Below, in pieces: positions 54,148 through 63,063 of a stretch of DNA of 64,000 nucleotides. A model generated the notes under the pieces. That model saw only the letters and a list, made by a program, of their open reading frames with translations. It made no database searches and was not told the DNA's origin. The stretch is from Limnochordaceae bacterium (GTDB lineage: Bacteria; Bacillota; Limnochordia; Limnochordales; DUMU01), in contig JADBKQ010000010.1 in NCBI GenBank assembly GCA_014896305.1, forward strand, positions 1 through 64,000, in the 5' to 3' direction. A program made the position numbers and the translations under genes. Each line of letters opens with the position of its first letter. Position 1 is the first letter of the stretch.

Positions 54148-55659
54148 TTATAACATGCTGTTCGAAGGTGGCGGCTGCGATGGCACCCGCCAGTCCAGCT
54201 GCAGCCAGTGCTGGGAAGCAGGAGTGATCCGTACCCGCTCGTCCAGCGCCAGGCCAGGGATCCAGATGATGCCCCCCTCATCACAGACGATGGGCCATTG
54301 AGAACGTTGTTCGGACGGCACCTTTTTGTCCACGAAGACGTCTTGCACTTTCTTGGTTCCAGCCAACCCCAACGGTCGTAGCCGATCCCCCGGTTGCCAA
54401 CCGCGCACCCAGACCTTGCCCTGCAACGCCTCCGCATCAATGTGGGGGTGGTTGAGATCACAGCTCCACAACCGCCCAGGCGGAGGTGCGACCAACACGT
54501 GGGCGCTCAAGCAAGTGGGTAGCCCCATCCACTGCCAGGTAACCTTCCCCGGGATCGGTAAAGTCATACAAGGCTGGGTAGTCGACGGTTCTGAAAGCTT
54601 CAGAATGTAGCGCTCTTGCCCCGCGACGGCTGACGACCGGCTCCATGACCACCCCCGGGGAAGCTGTACCCGCGCCGGCAACGGTACAGCCGCCATCCGT
54701 TCAATCAGGCGATAGCTGGCACCCCGCACCGTGACGATCTCGCCCGTCCTGGCAGTTGTTGTCGGATTGCCCTCCCCCGGTGAACCCTCTGGGGTCTCCC
54801 GCTCCCCTCTCATCACCCAGCTGAGCAAACGCCGGGCAGCCCTCCGACGCAGGGCCTTCGGTAACTGGTCCCACTCTCGTGCCTGCACCGACCATCCAGC
54901 AGGCAACGGCTGCACGTCCAGCCTGGCCCAGGCCTGATCCAAAAGCTCCTCGATCAGCTCATCTTCTGCACGGACCACCTCCGCCAACTGGGCCAGACGG
55001 TGCCGCAGCCCGGGGGCATACTCTTTTTCCAGCAGCGGTAACAACTGATGCCGGAGCCGGTTGCGCAAGAAGGTAGGGTCTTGATTGGAGAGATCTTGCG
55101 CCGGCTGCCAGCCCCACTCTCGTACATACTGTTCGATTTCCGCCCGCGAAACAGAAAGAAGCGGGCGAATGTAGTACCGCCCGCGTTGCCAGGCCATTCC
55201 CGCCAACCCGTGGAGGCCGCTTCCCTGGAGAAGATGCAGGAGCACCGTCTCCGCCTGATCATCCTGGTGGTGACCTAAGGCGACCCGGTCGAAGCCGGGC
55301 CTCTGGATCAGGTCCGAAAAAAAGCGGTAACGGGCCCGTCGTCCTGCCGCTTCGATGGAAAGTGACTCTTTTTGAGCCAGGGCACGCACGTCCACGCGTC
55401 GGACAAAAATAGGAACTCCCAGCTCCCGGGCGAGGTCTTCAGCCCTCTGACAATCGGCGTCCGCTGCCGGGCCACGCAACGCGTGGTGCAAATGGGCGGC
55501 CGCCACCTGCCAGCCTGTCGTCGGGGCCAGGCGAACCAGCAAATGCAGCAAAACCGAAGAGTCCGGGCCGCCGGACAACGCCACCAGCACCCGCTGCCCA
55601 AGGGCGATCAAATGCCGCCGTTGGATCTCCTGACCTACCCGGCGTAGGAGCTGATCCAT
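54148..55659 (-). CDS. tilS: tRNA(Ile)-lysidine synthase
   Basis: A 503-residue ATP pyrophosphatase that puts lysine on C34 of tRNA-Ile(CAU). The PP-loop is VLVALSGGPDSSVLLHLL, followed by AAHLHHALRG, ALGHHQDDQAETVLLHLLQG and DLSNQDPTFLRNRLRHQLLP. The C-terminal TilS domain has VRGWQPGDRLRPLGLAGTKKVQDVFVD split by conserved residues. The start at 55659 (second of two adjacent ATGs) follows GGAG; longer frames would cross a terminator. A Glu/Gly/Thr-rich insert lies at about DNA 54750-54815. It precedes ftsH, as in many Firmicutes. Confidence 0.94.
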   Translation of the reverse strand: MDQLLRRVGQEIQRRHLIALGQRVLVALSGGPDSSVLLHLLVRLAPTTGWQVAAAHLHHALRGPAADADCQRAEDLARELGVPIFVRRVDVRALAQKESLSIEAAGRRARYRFFSDLIQRPGFDRVALGHHQDDQAETVLLHLLQGSGLHGLAGMAWQRGRYYIRPLLSVSRAEIEQYVREWGWQPAQDLSNQDPTFLRNRLRHQLLPLLEKEYAPGLRHRLAQLAEVVRAEDELIEELLDQAWARLDVQPLPAGWSVQAREWDQLPKALRRRAARRLLSWVMRGERETPEGSPGEGNPTTTARTGEIVTVRGASYRLIERMAAVPLPARVQLPRGWSWSRSSAVAGQERYILKLSEPSTTQPCMTLPIPGKVTWQWMGLPTCLSAHVLVAPPPGRLWSCDLNHPHIDAEALQGKVWVRGWQPGDRLRPLGLAGTKKVQDVFVDKKVPSEQRSQWPIVCDEGGIIWIPGLALDERVRITPASQHWLQLDWRVPSQPPPSNSML

Positions 55660-55710
55660 CATGGACTCCGCCCGATCTTTCCCCCGCTGCGCCACGCCCA
55701 TCCCCCCAAG

Positions 55711-55739
55711 AAAAACCTCCCCGCGCAGCCACGGGGAGG
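55711..55739 (-). terminator. Intrinsic terminator upstream of tilS
   Basis: On the minus strand CCTCCCCG, a GTGGCTGCG-type loop and CGGGGAGG, then TTTTT (55715 down to 55711). It is 58 nt past the SPW gene stop and 52 nt before the tilS start, so it either ends the spoIIE-SPW transcript or acts as an attenuator for tilS-ftsH. Confidence 0.82.
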
Positions 55740-55796
55740 CCGAGACATCCGGCACACCGGTCAGGCGTTCCCATCACTTCGCTTGGAACCCGGGTC

Positions 55797-55967
55797 CTAG
55801 GAGCGATTCGCCGGCATTTGCGAATTCTGCAAGTAGGAAAGAACGGCGACGATAACACCGACAATGATACCGTTCCACAAAGCTGCGGGAACATCTCTGT
55901 AGCCGAGAATGAAAGGAGAGACTATGAGCCAGACGCCCAATAGCACATTGATCCAGCCCTGCCACAT
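55797..55967 (-). CDS. SPW-repeat small membrane protein
   Basis: A 56-residue protein beginning MWQGWINVLLGVWLIVSPFI and ending LQNSQMPANRS. It has two membrane segments: the first carries the SPW-type motif (VWLIVSPFILGY), the second is ALWNGIIVGVIVAVLS. GGAAAGGAG lies 9 nt before the ATG. It sits between spoIIE and the tilS terminator. SPW proteins are poorly understood; the call rests on the W-x2-WINVLLGxWL-SPF pattern. Confidence 0.7.
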   Translation of the reverse strand: MWQGWINVLLGVWLIVSPFILGYRDVPAALWNGIIVGVIVAVLSYLQNSQMPANRS

Positions 55968-56047
55968 ACGCCTCGACTCCTTTCCCGCCCGAACGGAAAG
56001 TCTGCCGGTTGCCTCCGACCGACTAGTACGCCGGTCTCTAATGAATA

Positions 56048-58864
56048 TTACACTCTCGTAGGATTTTCGTCCAGACTTGGTAAAAGTGATCCTATCAATC
56101 GCAGGTATTCTGCCAACGGTGGCGTCTCCTCCGTTTCTTCCACCGGAACCTTTCGTTCAGCCGGCGTCAGACGGATCGTAACCACGGTGGCATCGTCGGC
56201 AGGACGATCGCCACTGCCCACCAGCGCAGCCTGCAGCAGGCGTCGAGCTCCCTCGGAGGGGTCGCCCGCCACCAACTGAGGAAGCTCTGTCACCAGCGAC
56301 TCCCTGGAGCGACGCGTCCCCTCCACCCCGTCCGCGACCCCGTCAGTCATCAACACCAGGACGTCTCCCGCTCCGAGCGGTACAACCTGGGGGTCGATCT
56401 GAATGCCTGCCAGTATGCCTGCCGGCAAGGAGGACGTGCTCAGCCACCGTACCTTGCCCTTACTATACAGCGCGCTGGGAGGAGATCCGATTTTGATCAA
56501 CTCGGCCTGGCCGACCTGCAAGTCCACCGTGAGTAAGTCGAGCGTCGCAAACTTCTCCTGGTCCGAAGAGCGCAGCAGCAACGCGGCATTGACGGTCCGT
56601 ACCGCAAAATCCGTGCGAAACCCAGCTTCCAGTAGCCGTCGCAGCATGAGAACGGCCGCCTGGCTTTCATCGGCGGCGGGCCAGCCAGCTCCCATTCCAT
56701 CGCTCAGGATGAGGACCTCCCGTCCCGAACCGAGAGGAAAGCGGAGCACCGAATCGCCGGAGATCACAGATCCTGGCTTGGTCTGGCTGCTCACGCCGAC
56801 TTCCAATTGCCAGGCCGGAGCCGGCTCCAAATGGTATAGGATCCGACGATGGGACGACCCACGGCGAAGGCGCGGGCGCGAGTACGGCGCAACCTGGACA
56901 CCGGATTGAACAGTGTCGCCGGCAACCTCCCGCCACTGTACCGCCTGGGGTACTTGTACAGCCGACATGACGACGCGAGCGAGTCGTTCCCCCCAGCCGG
57001 AAGGATCCGCGGCCGCCGGCAACTTCAACTCCACCTCGATCTCCCGCTGGCGCTCCCCCGCCTCCAGCACGGTGACCTGAGCGGGCGGGAACTGCCTGGC
57101 CACCAGCTCTGCCTCGAGGCGGGCCGCCAGCCCTGTATTCAGACGAACATCCAGCATCATCTCCCGAGCCAGAACCTCCATCAGCTGAGAGAGCCCTCTC
57201 AACTCGCCACCCACCAGCTGCCGGCTCTCGACGACGCGTTGCCTCCAGGCGGCCTCCACCCGAGCGAGTTCACGTGCGCGAGTCACGCTCAATGCCAGCC
57301 GGTGCAGGCGCACGCATCGCTCGCGCAGAGGGATAGGCACATCTTCTGGGCGCAAGGAGGCCGACGAAGAAGGGTGTTCCCGGGCCAAAAGCTCCATAAA
57401 GGACCAGTAGGTAGAAGGAAACAGTTGTTGCCAGCATTTCTTCTCCAAGGTGCAGCCCTGGCAGGCTTGACCCCGAACATCGGCCAGGAACGCCTCCGCC
57501 GGCCCCAGCTCCTGGTCAGGATATCGGGGTGAGCCGTAGCTGCCGGCGGCGGCTACCGGAAGACGGTCGAACGCCTGGGCCACTTGCCCGAGCACGCTGG
57601 CTACCCCGGCCAGCCGCGCCGTGATCTGTTGCCGCAGGTACGAGAGGGTCATGTGGTTCCAATCTGGCTCGGAGACCCCGCAGACCAGCCGTCGCAACCA
57701 TTCCAGCCACCCCGGGGGTACCAAGATGAAAAGCAAGCTTCCCAGCGAGAAGGAGAGCAGCTGCCGTACCCCCACCCCCCACGCCTGCGTAGCTTGCGCC
57801 ACTGGCTGAACGTCCCCCGGCGGCAAGCCGTTACCGCTCGGCCAGGCCGCCATGATCAGGACTCCCAGCCACCAACCGATGAGGGCCCCTGGCTTGCCGG
57901 GCAAGGGAAAGAGGCCGGCAAGAAGGCCAGCAACGCCAGCGCAGGTCAGCAGCGGCCAGTTTCCCGAAATGGCCGCTAGTGGAAGTGCCAGAGCCACAGA
58001 GACCGTCGTTGAACTCCCCACCCCGCTACTGGCAGCCAGAGCCAGCACGACAAACGCCAAGGCTACCAGTGCCGGCTCGATGAACGGCACTCGCGGTGAC
58101 GGCAGGAGGCCAGCCAGGCCGGCTAAAACCAGGACCAACACCAGCAAGGCGCTGGCAGTTTGCCATCGCTCCAGGTGGGCCGGGTAGTGGTGCTCCCGCA
58201 TCGATGCGATGAGGCCCAGGAAAGGCGTTACAGCCAGAGCCAGACTGCCGGCCATCAGAGCATCCAGCACCAGAATGCTTCCTTCGAACCAGAGGGCATG
58301 GAGCGGGTGGGTGATCACAAGGCGAGCGGCAAAGTATACCCAAGCTCCTGTTCCTGCCAGCACAAGCGGGACCAGGCGCCCGGCTCGCCGCTGCAAACGC
58401 CCCGCCACAGCCCAGGCGCCTCCTGCTGCCACCAGCAAGGCGCCCGCCTCGCCGGTGCTGGCCTGCGCCAGAAGACCCAAAAGCCCCCCCAGCAGGGACC
58501 ATGTCAAGACGGCGTGGTCCTGCCGGGAGGGCCGACTCTGCGCTGTGCCTACTTCCGCCCAGTCCTGGCAGGTCGTGGCCGCGTTCCCAAACCCACTTCC
58601 CCCGTCGTACTGGGTGAGAAGGACCGCCAAAAACCATGCATATGGAACTGCGAAGAAATCCCCCCAATGAACCCAAGAGAGGAGAAAAGCAACCAGTCCT
58701 ATCCCAACAGCTCCTCCCAGCCATTGGCTGCGACCAGAACCCTCCCACCAGCTTCTGGCGAACGACCTCCACCAGCGGGGAGGAATACGAGGGACTGAGT
58801 TGGGTATCCGGGTCCAGTTTGTAAGGCGGTGGTATGCTTCGAGCTCGTGGTGAAGGGCATCCAT
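56048..58864 (-). CDS. spoIIE: Stage II sporulation protein E phosphatase
   Basis: A 938-residue membrane phosphatase that dephosphorylates SpoIIAA to release sigma-F in the forespore and takes part in polar division. About ten hydrophobic segments occupy residues 50-390. A central regulatory domain (about 400-660) has a cysteine cluster CQGCTLEKKCW. The C-terminal PP2C/SpoIIE domain has VISGDSVLRFPL, ILSDGMGAGWPAADES, VLVLMTDGVADGVEG and DDATVVTIRL, with metal-binding Asp residues intact. It is slightly longer than the B. subtilis protein (about 827). Its promoter resembles Spo0A-activated sigma-A promoters. Confidence 0.96.
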   Translation of the reverse strand: MDALHHELEAYHRLTNWTRIPNSVPRIPPRWWRSFARSWWEGSGRSQWLGGAVGIGLVAFLLSWVHWGDFFAVPYAWFLAVLLTQYDGGSGFGNAATTCQDWAEVGTAQSRPSRQDHAVLTWSLLGGLLGLLAQASTGEAGALLVAAGGAWAVAGRLQRRAGRLVPLVLAGTGAWVYFAARLVITHPLHALWFEGSILVLDALMAGSLALAVTPFLGLIASMREHHYPAHLERWQTASALLVLVLVLAGLAGLLPSPRVPFIEPALVALAFVVLALAASSGVGSSTTVSVALALPLAAISGNWPLLTCAGVAGLLAGLFPLPGKPGALIGWWLGVLIMAAWPSGNGLPPGDVQPVAQATQAWGVGVRQLLSFSLGSLLFILVPPGWLEWLRRLVCGVSEPDWNHMTLSYLRQQITARLAGVASVLGQVAQAFDRLPVAAAGSYGSPRYPDQELGPAEAFLADVRGQACQGCTLEKKCWQQLFPSTYWSFMELLAREHPSSSASLRPEDVPIPLRERCVRLHRLALSVTRARELARVEAAWRQRVVESRQLVGGELRGLSQLMEVLAREMMLDVRLNTGLAARLEAELVARQFPPAQVTVLEAGERQREIEVELKLPAAADPSGWGERLARVVMSAVQVPQAVQWREVAGDTVQSGVQVAPYSRPRLRRGSSHRRILYHLEPAPAWQLEVGVSSQTKPGSVISGDSVLRFPLGSGREVLILSDGMGAGWPAADESQAAVLMLRRLLEAGFRTDFAVRTVNAALLLRSSDQEKFATLDLLTVDLQVGQAELIKIGSPPSALYSKGKVRWLSTSSLPAGILAGIQIDPQVVPLGAGDVLVLMTDGVADGVEGTRRSRESLVTELPQLVAGDPSEGARRLLQAALVGSGDRPADDATVVTIRLTPAERKVPVEETEETPPLAEYLRLIGSLLPSLDENPTRV

Positions 58865-59295
58865 GTCGCCACTCCCTTGCCTCTGTCCTCAACGCAGGCC
58901 AGCCTCTTGATGGCCTCTTGACGTTCCTCGAGTATAGCAAGGAAGACTTGGGCCGTCTGTCGATCCATGGCAAGAGGGTCTCGACACATTCGGGCAGGGC
59001 TCAACCTCGGTTTGGGATGGAACCGAGGGCCTCGAACGCCGGCGGCACAGGCTCGGCGATGTTCGTGGCAATCCACCCACCGGCCGTACGCCTCGCTGGG
59101 CCTGTAGGGAGGGCTTGGCCGTTTCTCGGTGAAAGGGCTGGATCAATCGGCGTCCTGGGCCTGTGGCTGTATGTTTGCGTAGCGGAGGCGGCACAATAGG
59201 CGACGGAAGCGGGCGCGGATGCAACTGGGTCCCTGGCAAGCAACCGCCCAGTGCACCGGTGACCGCTGAATTGACACCACCAGTGCCGACGGGAG
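58865..59295. other. Intergenic region upstream of spoIIE
   Basis: About 430 bp between the divergent spoIIE and DUF1540 genes. The spoIIE side holds the promoter and 0A-like boxes (58931-58986). I see no gene, tRNA or other clear element between 58990 and 59290. Confidence 0.55.
58931..58986 (-). promoter_or_regulatory. spoIIE promoter, Spo0A-type with 21-bp spacer
   Basis: Minus strand: TCGACA (58958-58963), a 21-bp spacer and TATACT (58931-58936), about 65 bp before the spoIIE ATG. The wide spacing is the hallmark of Spo0A-dependent sigma-A promoters (spoIIE and spoIIG of B. subtilis). Two 0A-like heptamers (consensus TGTCGAA) occur: TGTCGAT on the plus strand at 58958-58964 overlapping the -35, and TGTCGAG on the minus strand at 58980-58986. 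Confidence 0.7.
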
Positions 59296-59589
59296 ATGGT
59301 GAACGTGCCGCAGGTAAAGTGTACGGTCAGTAACTGCTACTTTTGGAAGAATGATTTCTGCAACGCCTCGGAAATCGAAGTCGCGGTGAACGATGGTTCG
59401 TCCAAGTACGCAGCGGATGAGCGGTCGGATATGGAGATCGGGCAGATGGGAGTTACGAACACCCAAACCCGTCGCCAGGCCAAGAACACTCACGACACCT
59501 GCTGCGTCACTTTCCGACCCAAAGATCAGACGGGTGACTCATACCAGGCCAACGCCTCGACTACCACAGCGAAAAACCTCAAAGGCTGA
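59296..59589 (+). CDS. DUF1540 small cysteine protein
   Basis: A 97-residue protein with the DUF1540 pattern VKCTVSNCYFWKNDFCNASEIEV near the start (given in two parts: VKCTVSNCYFW and NDFCNASEIEV) and CCVTFRPK later, four cysteines that may bind a metal. GGGAG precedes the ATG closely; a GTG nine bases further is an alternative start. Members are common in spore-forming clostridia, without a known function. Confidence 0.85.
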   Translation: MVNVPQVKCTVSNCYFWKNDFCNASEIEVAVNDGSSKYAADERSDMEIGQMGVTNTQTRRQAKNTHDTCCVTFRPKDQTGDSYQANASTTTAKNLKG

Positions 59590-59640
59590 TCCGCCCATTT
59601 GCGACAGGACAGGACAGGACGGCTCGGGGAGTTGCGCCCA

Positions 59641-60330
59641 TCAGGGCCACTCCTCGCCGTCCTGCGAGGACGACTCTGCCTGTACCCTACCTTGCCTGGT
59701 CGTGCGGCGGGCATAGGAATCGAGAAAGTGGGTCAATACCGACCAAATGATCCATGTCACCGCAACATCGTCAGCCCAACCCAGGACTGGAATCACATCC
59801 GGCAAGAGATCAAAAGGAAACAAAAGATAGCCAATCGCAATTAATGGTAGATACCGAAGCCAGCGCGGAGCAGCCGGGTCGCGGTACAGCCGGTACCACC
59901 GCTTGAGTCGTTGCCAGAAGCCCAGAACTGACCTCGCACTCACAGCCCGCTCCGGTCGAAAACGGCTGTGTTTTCCCCTCGTCGCCGTTTCGCTCGCCGG
60001 AGCTCCCTGCGCTTCGCCCATTTTGTAGACGCGATAGACAGTCTGCTCACCAGGATTGGCCGACTCAGCACCACGCTTGGCCTTTTCCTGGTGAACCGCG
60101 CCCGCCCCGCCAGCCCGGGCGCCGCAGTATGGGCAGCGCGTAGCCAGCAGTATTTCCTCTCCGCACCGTGGGCACTGCACCGCTTCCAACACCGTTCCTT
60201 CCCAGGCGAATCCAGCCTCTGCCCCTACCCTGCGCCGCAGGCGACATGAACCGGAACCAAACGACACGCTGACCTCTTCGGGCAGGATATTCGTCAAAAG
60301 AGCCGAAGCTCCTATTGTTTTGGGCTCCAT
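59641..60330 (-). CDS. Zinc-ribbon protein with DUF1232 (YkvA-like) domain
   Basis: About 229 residues. A double C-x2-C zinc ribbon (CPRCGEEILLATRCPYC, about 53-69) is followed by a variable linker. The DUF1232 domain (about 150-200) shows PRWLRYLPLIAIGYLLFPFD and DLLPDVIPVLGWADDVAV, typical of this short membrane-associated family. Fusion of a zinc ribbon to DUF1232 is less usual. The start is uncertain (ATG 60330 or GTG 60390), with no strong SD at either. Function unknown. Confidence 0.75.
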   Translation of the reverse strand: MEPKTIGASALLTNILPEEVSVSFGSGSCRLRRRVGAEAGFAWEGTVLEAVQCPRCGEEILLATRCPYCGARAGGAGAVHQEKAKRGAESANPGEQTVYRVYKMGEAQGAPASETATRGKHSRFRPERAVSARSVLGFWQRLKRWYRLYRDPAAPRWLRYLPLIAIGYLLFPFDLLPDVIPVLGWADDVAVTWIIWSVLTHFLDSYARRTTRQGRVQAESSSQDGEEWP

Positions 60331-60420
60331 TGGCTCAGCCGGCGGGGGAGCCGGTTCAGCCTGATGGCGCTGGCCGATCCCTGCGAGCACCAGTAATGGG
60401 GGAAAAGAGGATGGATACTT

Positions 60421-61317
60421 TTGGCTGACGGCAAAATCTTACCCTTGCGCGCACAGGTACATCCCACCGCTCTGGTAAGCCCCCAAGCGCAGCTGGGGGT
60501 GGGGGTGGAGGTCGGCCCTTATGCGGTCATCGGCCCCGATGTGGCCATTGGTGACCAGACCGTGATCGGACCGCACGTGGTGATAACCGGTGCCACCCGC
60601 CTGGGGCAGCGAAACCGGATCTATGCCGGAGCGCTGATTGGCGTCGAATCTGCCGACCGACCCGAGGTCCCGGGCGACATCCCTGGTGGGGTACGCATCG
60701 GGGACGACAACGTGATTCGAGAATATGCGTGTATCCAGGTGGATCGCGTGCCACCGCCGGCATTCGGCGGAACCTCCTCTCCTGCCCAAGCAGGCCAGGA
60801 TGCTCCTCTAACGAGGATCGGCAATGGGAATTTCATCATGGCTTACGTGCAGGTCGGGCCCGGCTGCCGCATCGGCAACGGCGTGGTGATCACCCATGCG
60901 ACAGCTTTGGGGGCAGGGGTCTGGGTGGAAGACAATGTCGTGATCAGCGGCTTGAGCAGCATAGCGCCGGGAGTCCGTATCGGCCAACTGGCCATGGTGG
61001 GCGCAGTCACCCTGATTCAAGCCGACGTGCCTCCGTTCCTGATGGTCGCCGGCAATCCCCCACAAGTCCACGGCATCAACGTGGTGGGGCTTCGCCGTCA
61101 TGGTGTTTCGCCCGAGGAACGGACCAAGTTGAAACGGGCCTTCCGCCTTCTCTACCGTGCCAGCCGTCCCCTGCCCGATAGCATCCAGGAGTTGCAGCAG
61201 GAGTTCGCTGAGTCTGCTCTGGTTCGCCACCTCATTCAGTTTCTGCAAGAATCGGAACACGGCATTTTCCAGCCGCCCACCCCCATGCTGGAGTTTCCCG
61301 AAGGACACGAGCAGTGA
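60421..61317 (+). CDS. LpxA-like acyltransferase lacking catalytic histidines
   Basis: A 298-residue left-handed beta-helix acyltransferase aligning end to end with UDP-GlcNAc O-acyltransferase LpxA (VHPTALVSPQAQLG, NRIYAGALIG, IGDDNVIREYACI, DVPPFLMVAGNPPQVHGINV, GLRRHG). Aligned to E. coli LpxA, H122, H125, H144 and H160 become Gln144, Pro147, Ala182 and Leu190, so the usual catalytic base is missing. A Pro/Ser/Gly insert (about 108-130) follows the position of the E. coli IHRGT segment. TTG start at 60421 after GAGG. It overlaps the aminotransferase gene by 4 bp (GTGA). It may acylate an amino-sugar nucleotide by another mechanism, or be inactive. Confidence 0.82.
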   Translation: MADGKILPLRAQVHPTALVSPQAQLGVGVEVGPYAVIGPDVAIGDQTVIGPHVVITGATRLGQRNRIYAGALIGVESADRPEVPGDIPGGVRIGDDNVIREYACIQVDRVPPPAFGGTSSPAQAGQDAPLTRIGNGNFIMAYVQVGPGCRIGNGVVITHATALGAGVWVEDNVVISGLSSIAPGVRIGQLAMVGAVTLIQADVPPFLMVAGNPPQVHGINVVGLRRHGVSPEERTKLKRAFRLLYRASRPLPDSIQELQQEFAESALVRHLIQFLQESEHGIFQPPTPMLEFPEGHEQ

Positions 61318-62660
61318 GTCGTCAAAGGAGTGTCAGTCGTGTGAGCGCACCTGGATCCATCTATCTCCACAGGACAAACACCGCCACCTTTCCTCTTGCT
61401 GACCACGTTGAAGACGAACCTGCCGGCTCGATGGCGCAGCTTCGTTTTCCGGCTACGCGGACGCACGTTCCCATGCTGGACCTGCAGCGCGAATACCGCT
61501 CGATCCAAGCCGAGATCGACGAAGCGTGTCATGGCGTGCTGGATTCAGGTCAGTACGTGTTGGGGGCCGAAGTGGAGGCTTTCGAACAGGAAGCTGCCAA
61601 TTACCTGCATGTGGAGCAGGCGGTCGGCTGCGCCAGCGGCACGGACGCCCTCTTGTTGGCCTTGCTGGCTCTGGGTATCGGGCCGGGAGACGAGGTCATC
61701 ACCAGCCCTTTCACTTTTTTTGCCACCGCCGCGGCCATCACCCGGGTAGGAGCAACTCCGGTCTTCGCCGACATCGAGCCGGACACGTATGGACTTGCTC
61801 CTCAATCCGTGACCGAACTCATGGGGCCTCGTACCCGGGCGGTGCTGGCGGTGCACCTGTTTGGACAGATGGCAGACGTATCGCAGCTGTCCCGCCTCTG
61901 CCGCCAAGCAGGAATCTGGCTCGTGGAAGACGCGGCCCAGGCCTTTGGAGCCAGCTGGCAGGGGCGTCCAGCCGGGGCATGGGGCGACGTGGCCGCCTTC
62001 AGCTTTTACCCGACCAAGAATCTGGGAGCAGCAGGTGACGGGGGGTTAGTCACTACTAACCAGCCCGAGTTGGCGCAGCGGATCCGGGTTCTCCGCCAGC
62101 AGGGAGTACGGGACAGCCGGTATTGCCATGAAGTTCTGGGGATCAACAGCCGGCTCGATGCCTTACAGGCGGCCATTCTGCGGGTGAAGCTGCGCCATCT
62201 GGACGACTGGAATCAGCAGCGTCAGGCGATCGCAGCCCGCTATATCGAGTCGTGGGCTGCCTTCGTTGCTCATGGGCAAGAGGACATCCACTCGCACACA
62301 TCCGCCCGATTGGCCGATAACCCGCCAGAGCCACGGGCACTCCTCCACTTGCCGCAGCCGGCCCCGCAGGCAGTGCATATCTACCATCAGTTCACCCTGA
62401 GGACGGCCCAACGAACGGCGTTTCGCGAGCATCTGGCTAAGGACGGAGTGGCCAGCGAGATCTACTACCCGCTCCTCTTGCCCGACCAGCCGGTTTTCCA
62501 GAGCGGCCGCTACCCCTGGCGTTCCGGCCCGTTACCGGTGGCCCAGCGCATCTGCCGGGAGGTGGTCTCCGTTCCGATCTTTCCCCAGCTAACCGTAGCC
62601 GAAGTCGAGCAAGTGATCTGCTCCGTCCAGAGCTTTTTCGCGGCCAACGTTCCGTCGTAG
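61314..62660 (+). CDS. DegT/DnrJ/EryC1-type sugar aminotransferase
   Basis: A 448-residue PLP-dependent aminotransferase of sugar-nucleotide pathways. VGCASGTDALLLALLALGIG, SPFTFFATAAAITRVGA, LVEDAAQAFGA and FYPTKNLGAAGDGG (Schiff-base Lys) are the DegT motifs. GTG 61314 is supported by GAAGGA 8 nt upstream and by overlap with the LpxA-like stop; the first 50 residues have no counterpart in typical members, so ATG 61431 is possible. A hydrophilic insert lies near residues 320-350. Together with the LpxA-like gene it suggests a 3-amino-3-deoxy sugar that is N-acylated. Confidence 0.9.
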   Translation: MSRQRSVSRVSAPGSIYLHRTNTATFPLADHVEDEPAGSMAQLRFPATRTHVPMLDLQREYRSIQAEIDEACHGVLDSGQYVLGAEVEAFEQEAANYLHVEQAVGCASGTDALLLALLALGIGPGDEVITSPFTFFATAAAITRVGATPVFADIEPDTYGLAPQSVTELMGPRTRAVLAVHLFGQMADVSQLSRLCRQAGIWLVEDAAQAFGASWQGRPAGAWGDVAAFSFYPTKNLGAAGDGGLVTTNQPELAQRIRVLRQQGVRDSRYCHEVLGINSRLDALQAAILRVKLRHLDDWNQQRQAIAARYIESWAAFVAHGQEDIHSHTSARLADNPPEPRALLHLPQPAPQAVHIYHQFTLRTAQRTAFREHLAKDGVASEIYYPLLLPDQPVFQSGRYPWRSGPLPVAQRICREVVSVPIFPQLTVAEVEQVICSVQSFFAANVPS

Positions 62661-63063
62661 TTAGGCTCGAACTCCGCGAGGTTCGCCCAGTTTTCCGCTA
62701 GTAGTGCGCTGGGCAGGCAGTCCAGGGTGTGAGTAAAGTATTTGTGGGTTCCAGTTGATCCCTCCGACGGGAGGGGGAGGCCAGGGAAGCAGTCGTGGGT
62801 GGAAGGTTTGTTTGTGCCGTGGTAATATGAGTAGGTAACAAACGGGGGTCACTGCCGGGTCGCCGAGGGTAAACGCAGGGCTGCCGGGCAGGACGGGCCT
62901 GGGGCTCTTCTTGGTCGGCCTGGCGTAGACCATATGGGTAAAGCGCAAGTAGACAAGAGGTCTGGGCCTGTTCTTAAGAGTGCTCTGTTGTCAATGGACT
63001 CCCGTCAGCGCCAACAAGGCGGCATTTCACTGAGGACGTGGGAGAAAGCCGAGGGTACACAGG
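62661..63063. other. Intergenic region before dagK-like gene
   Basis: About 400 bp with no credible gene. A weak CGAAC / GTTCG hairpin followed by CCCAG and TTTT (62668-62694) just after the aminotransferase stop may be a terminator. TAATAT near 62823 could be a -10 element, but no matching -35 is seen. Confidence 0.4.

Noticed and set aside
58834-59239. ORFs on both strands upstream of spoIIE
   Set aside because: Overlapping frames rich in Arg/Pro/Ala, no SD, and they cover the spoIIE promoter.
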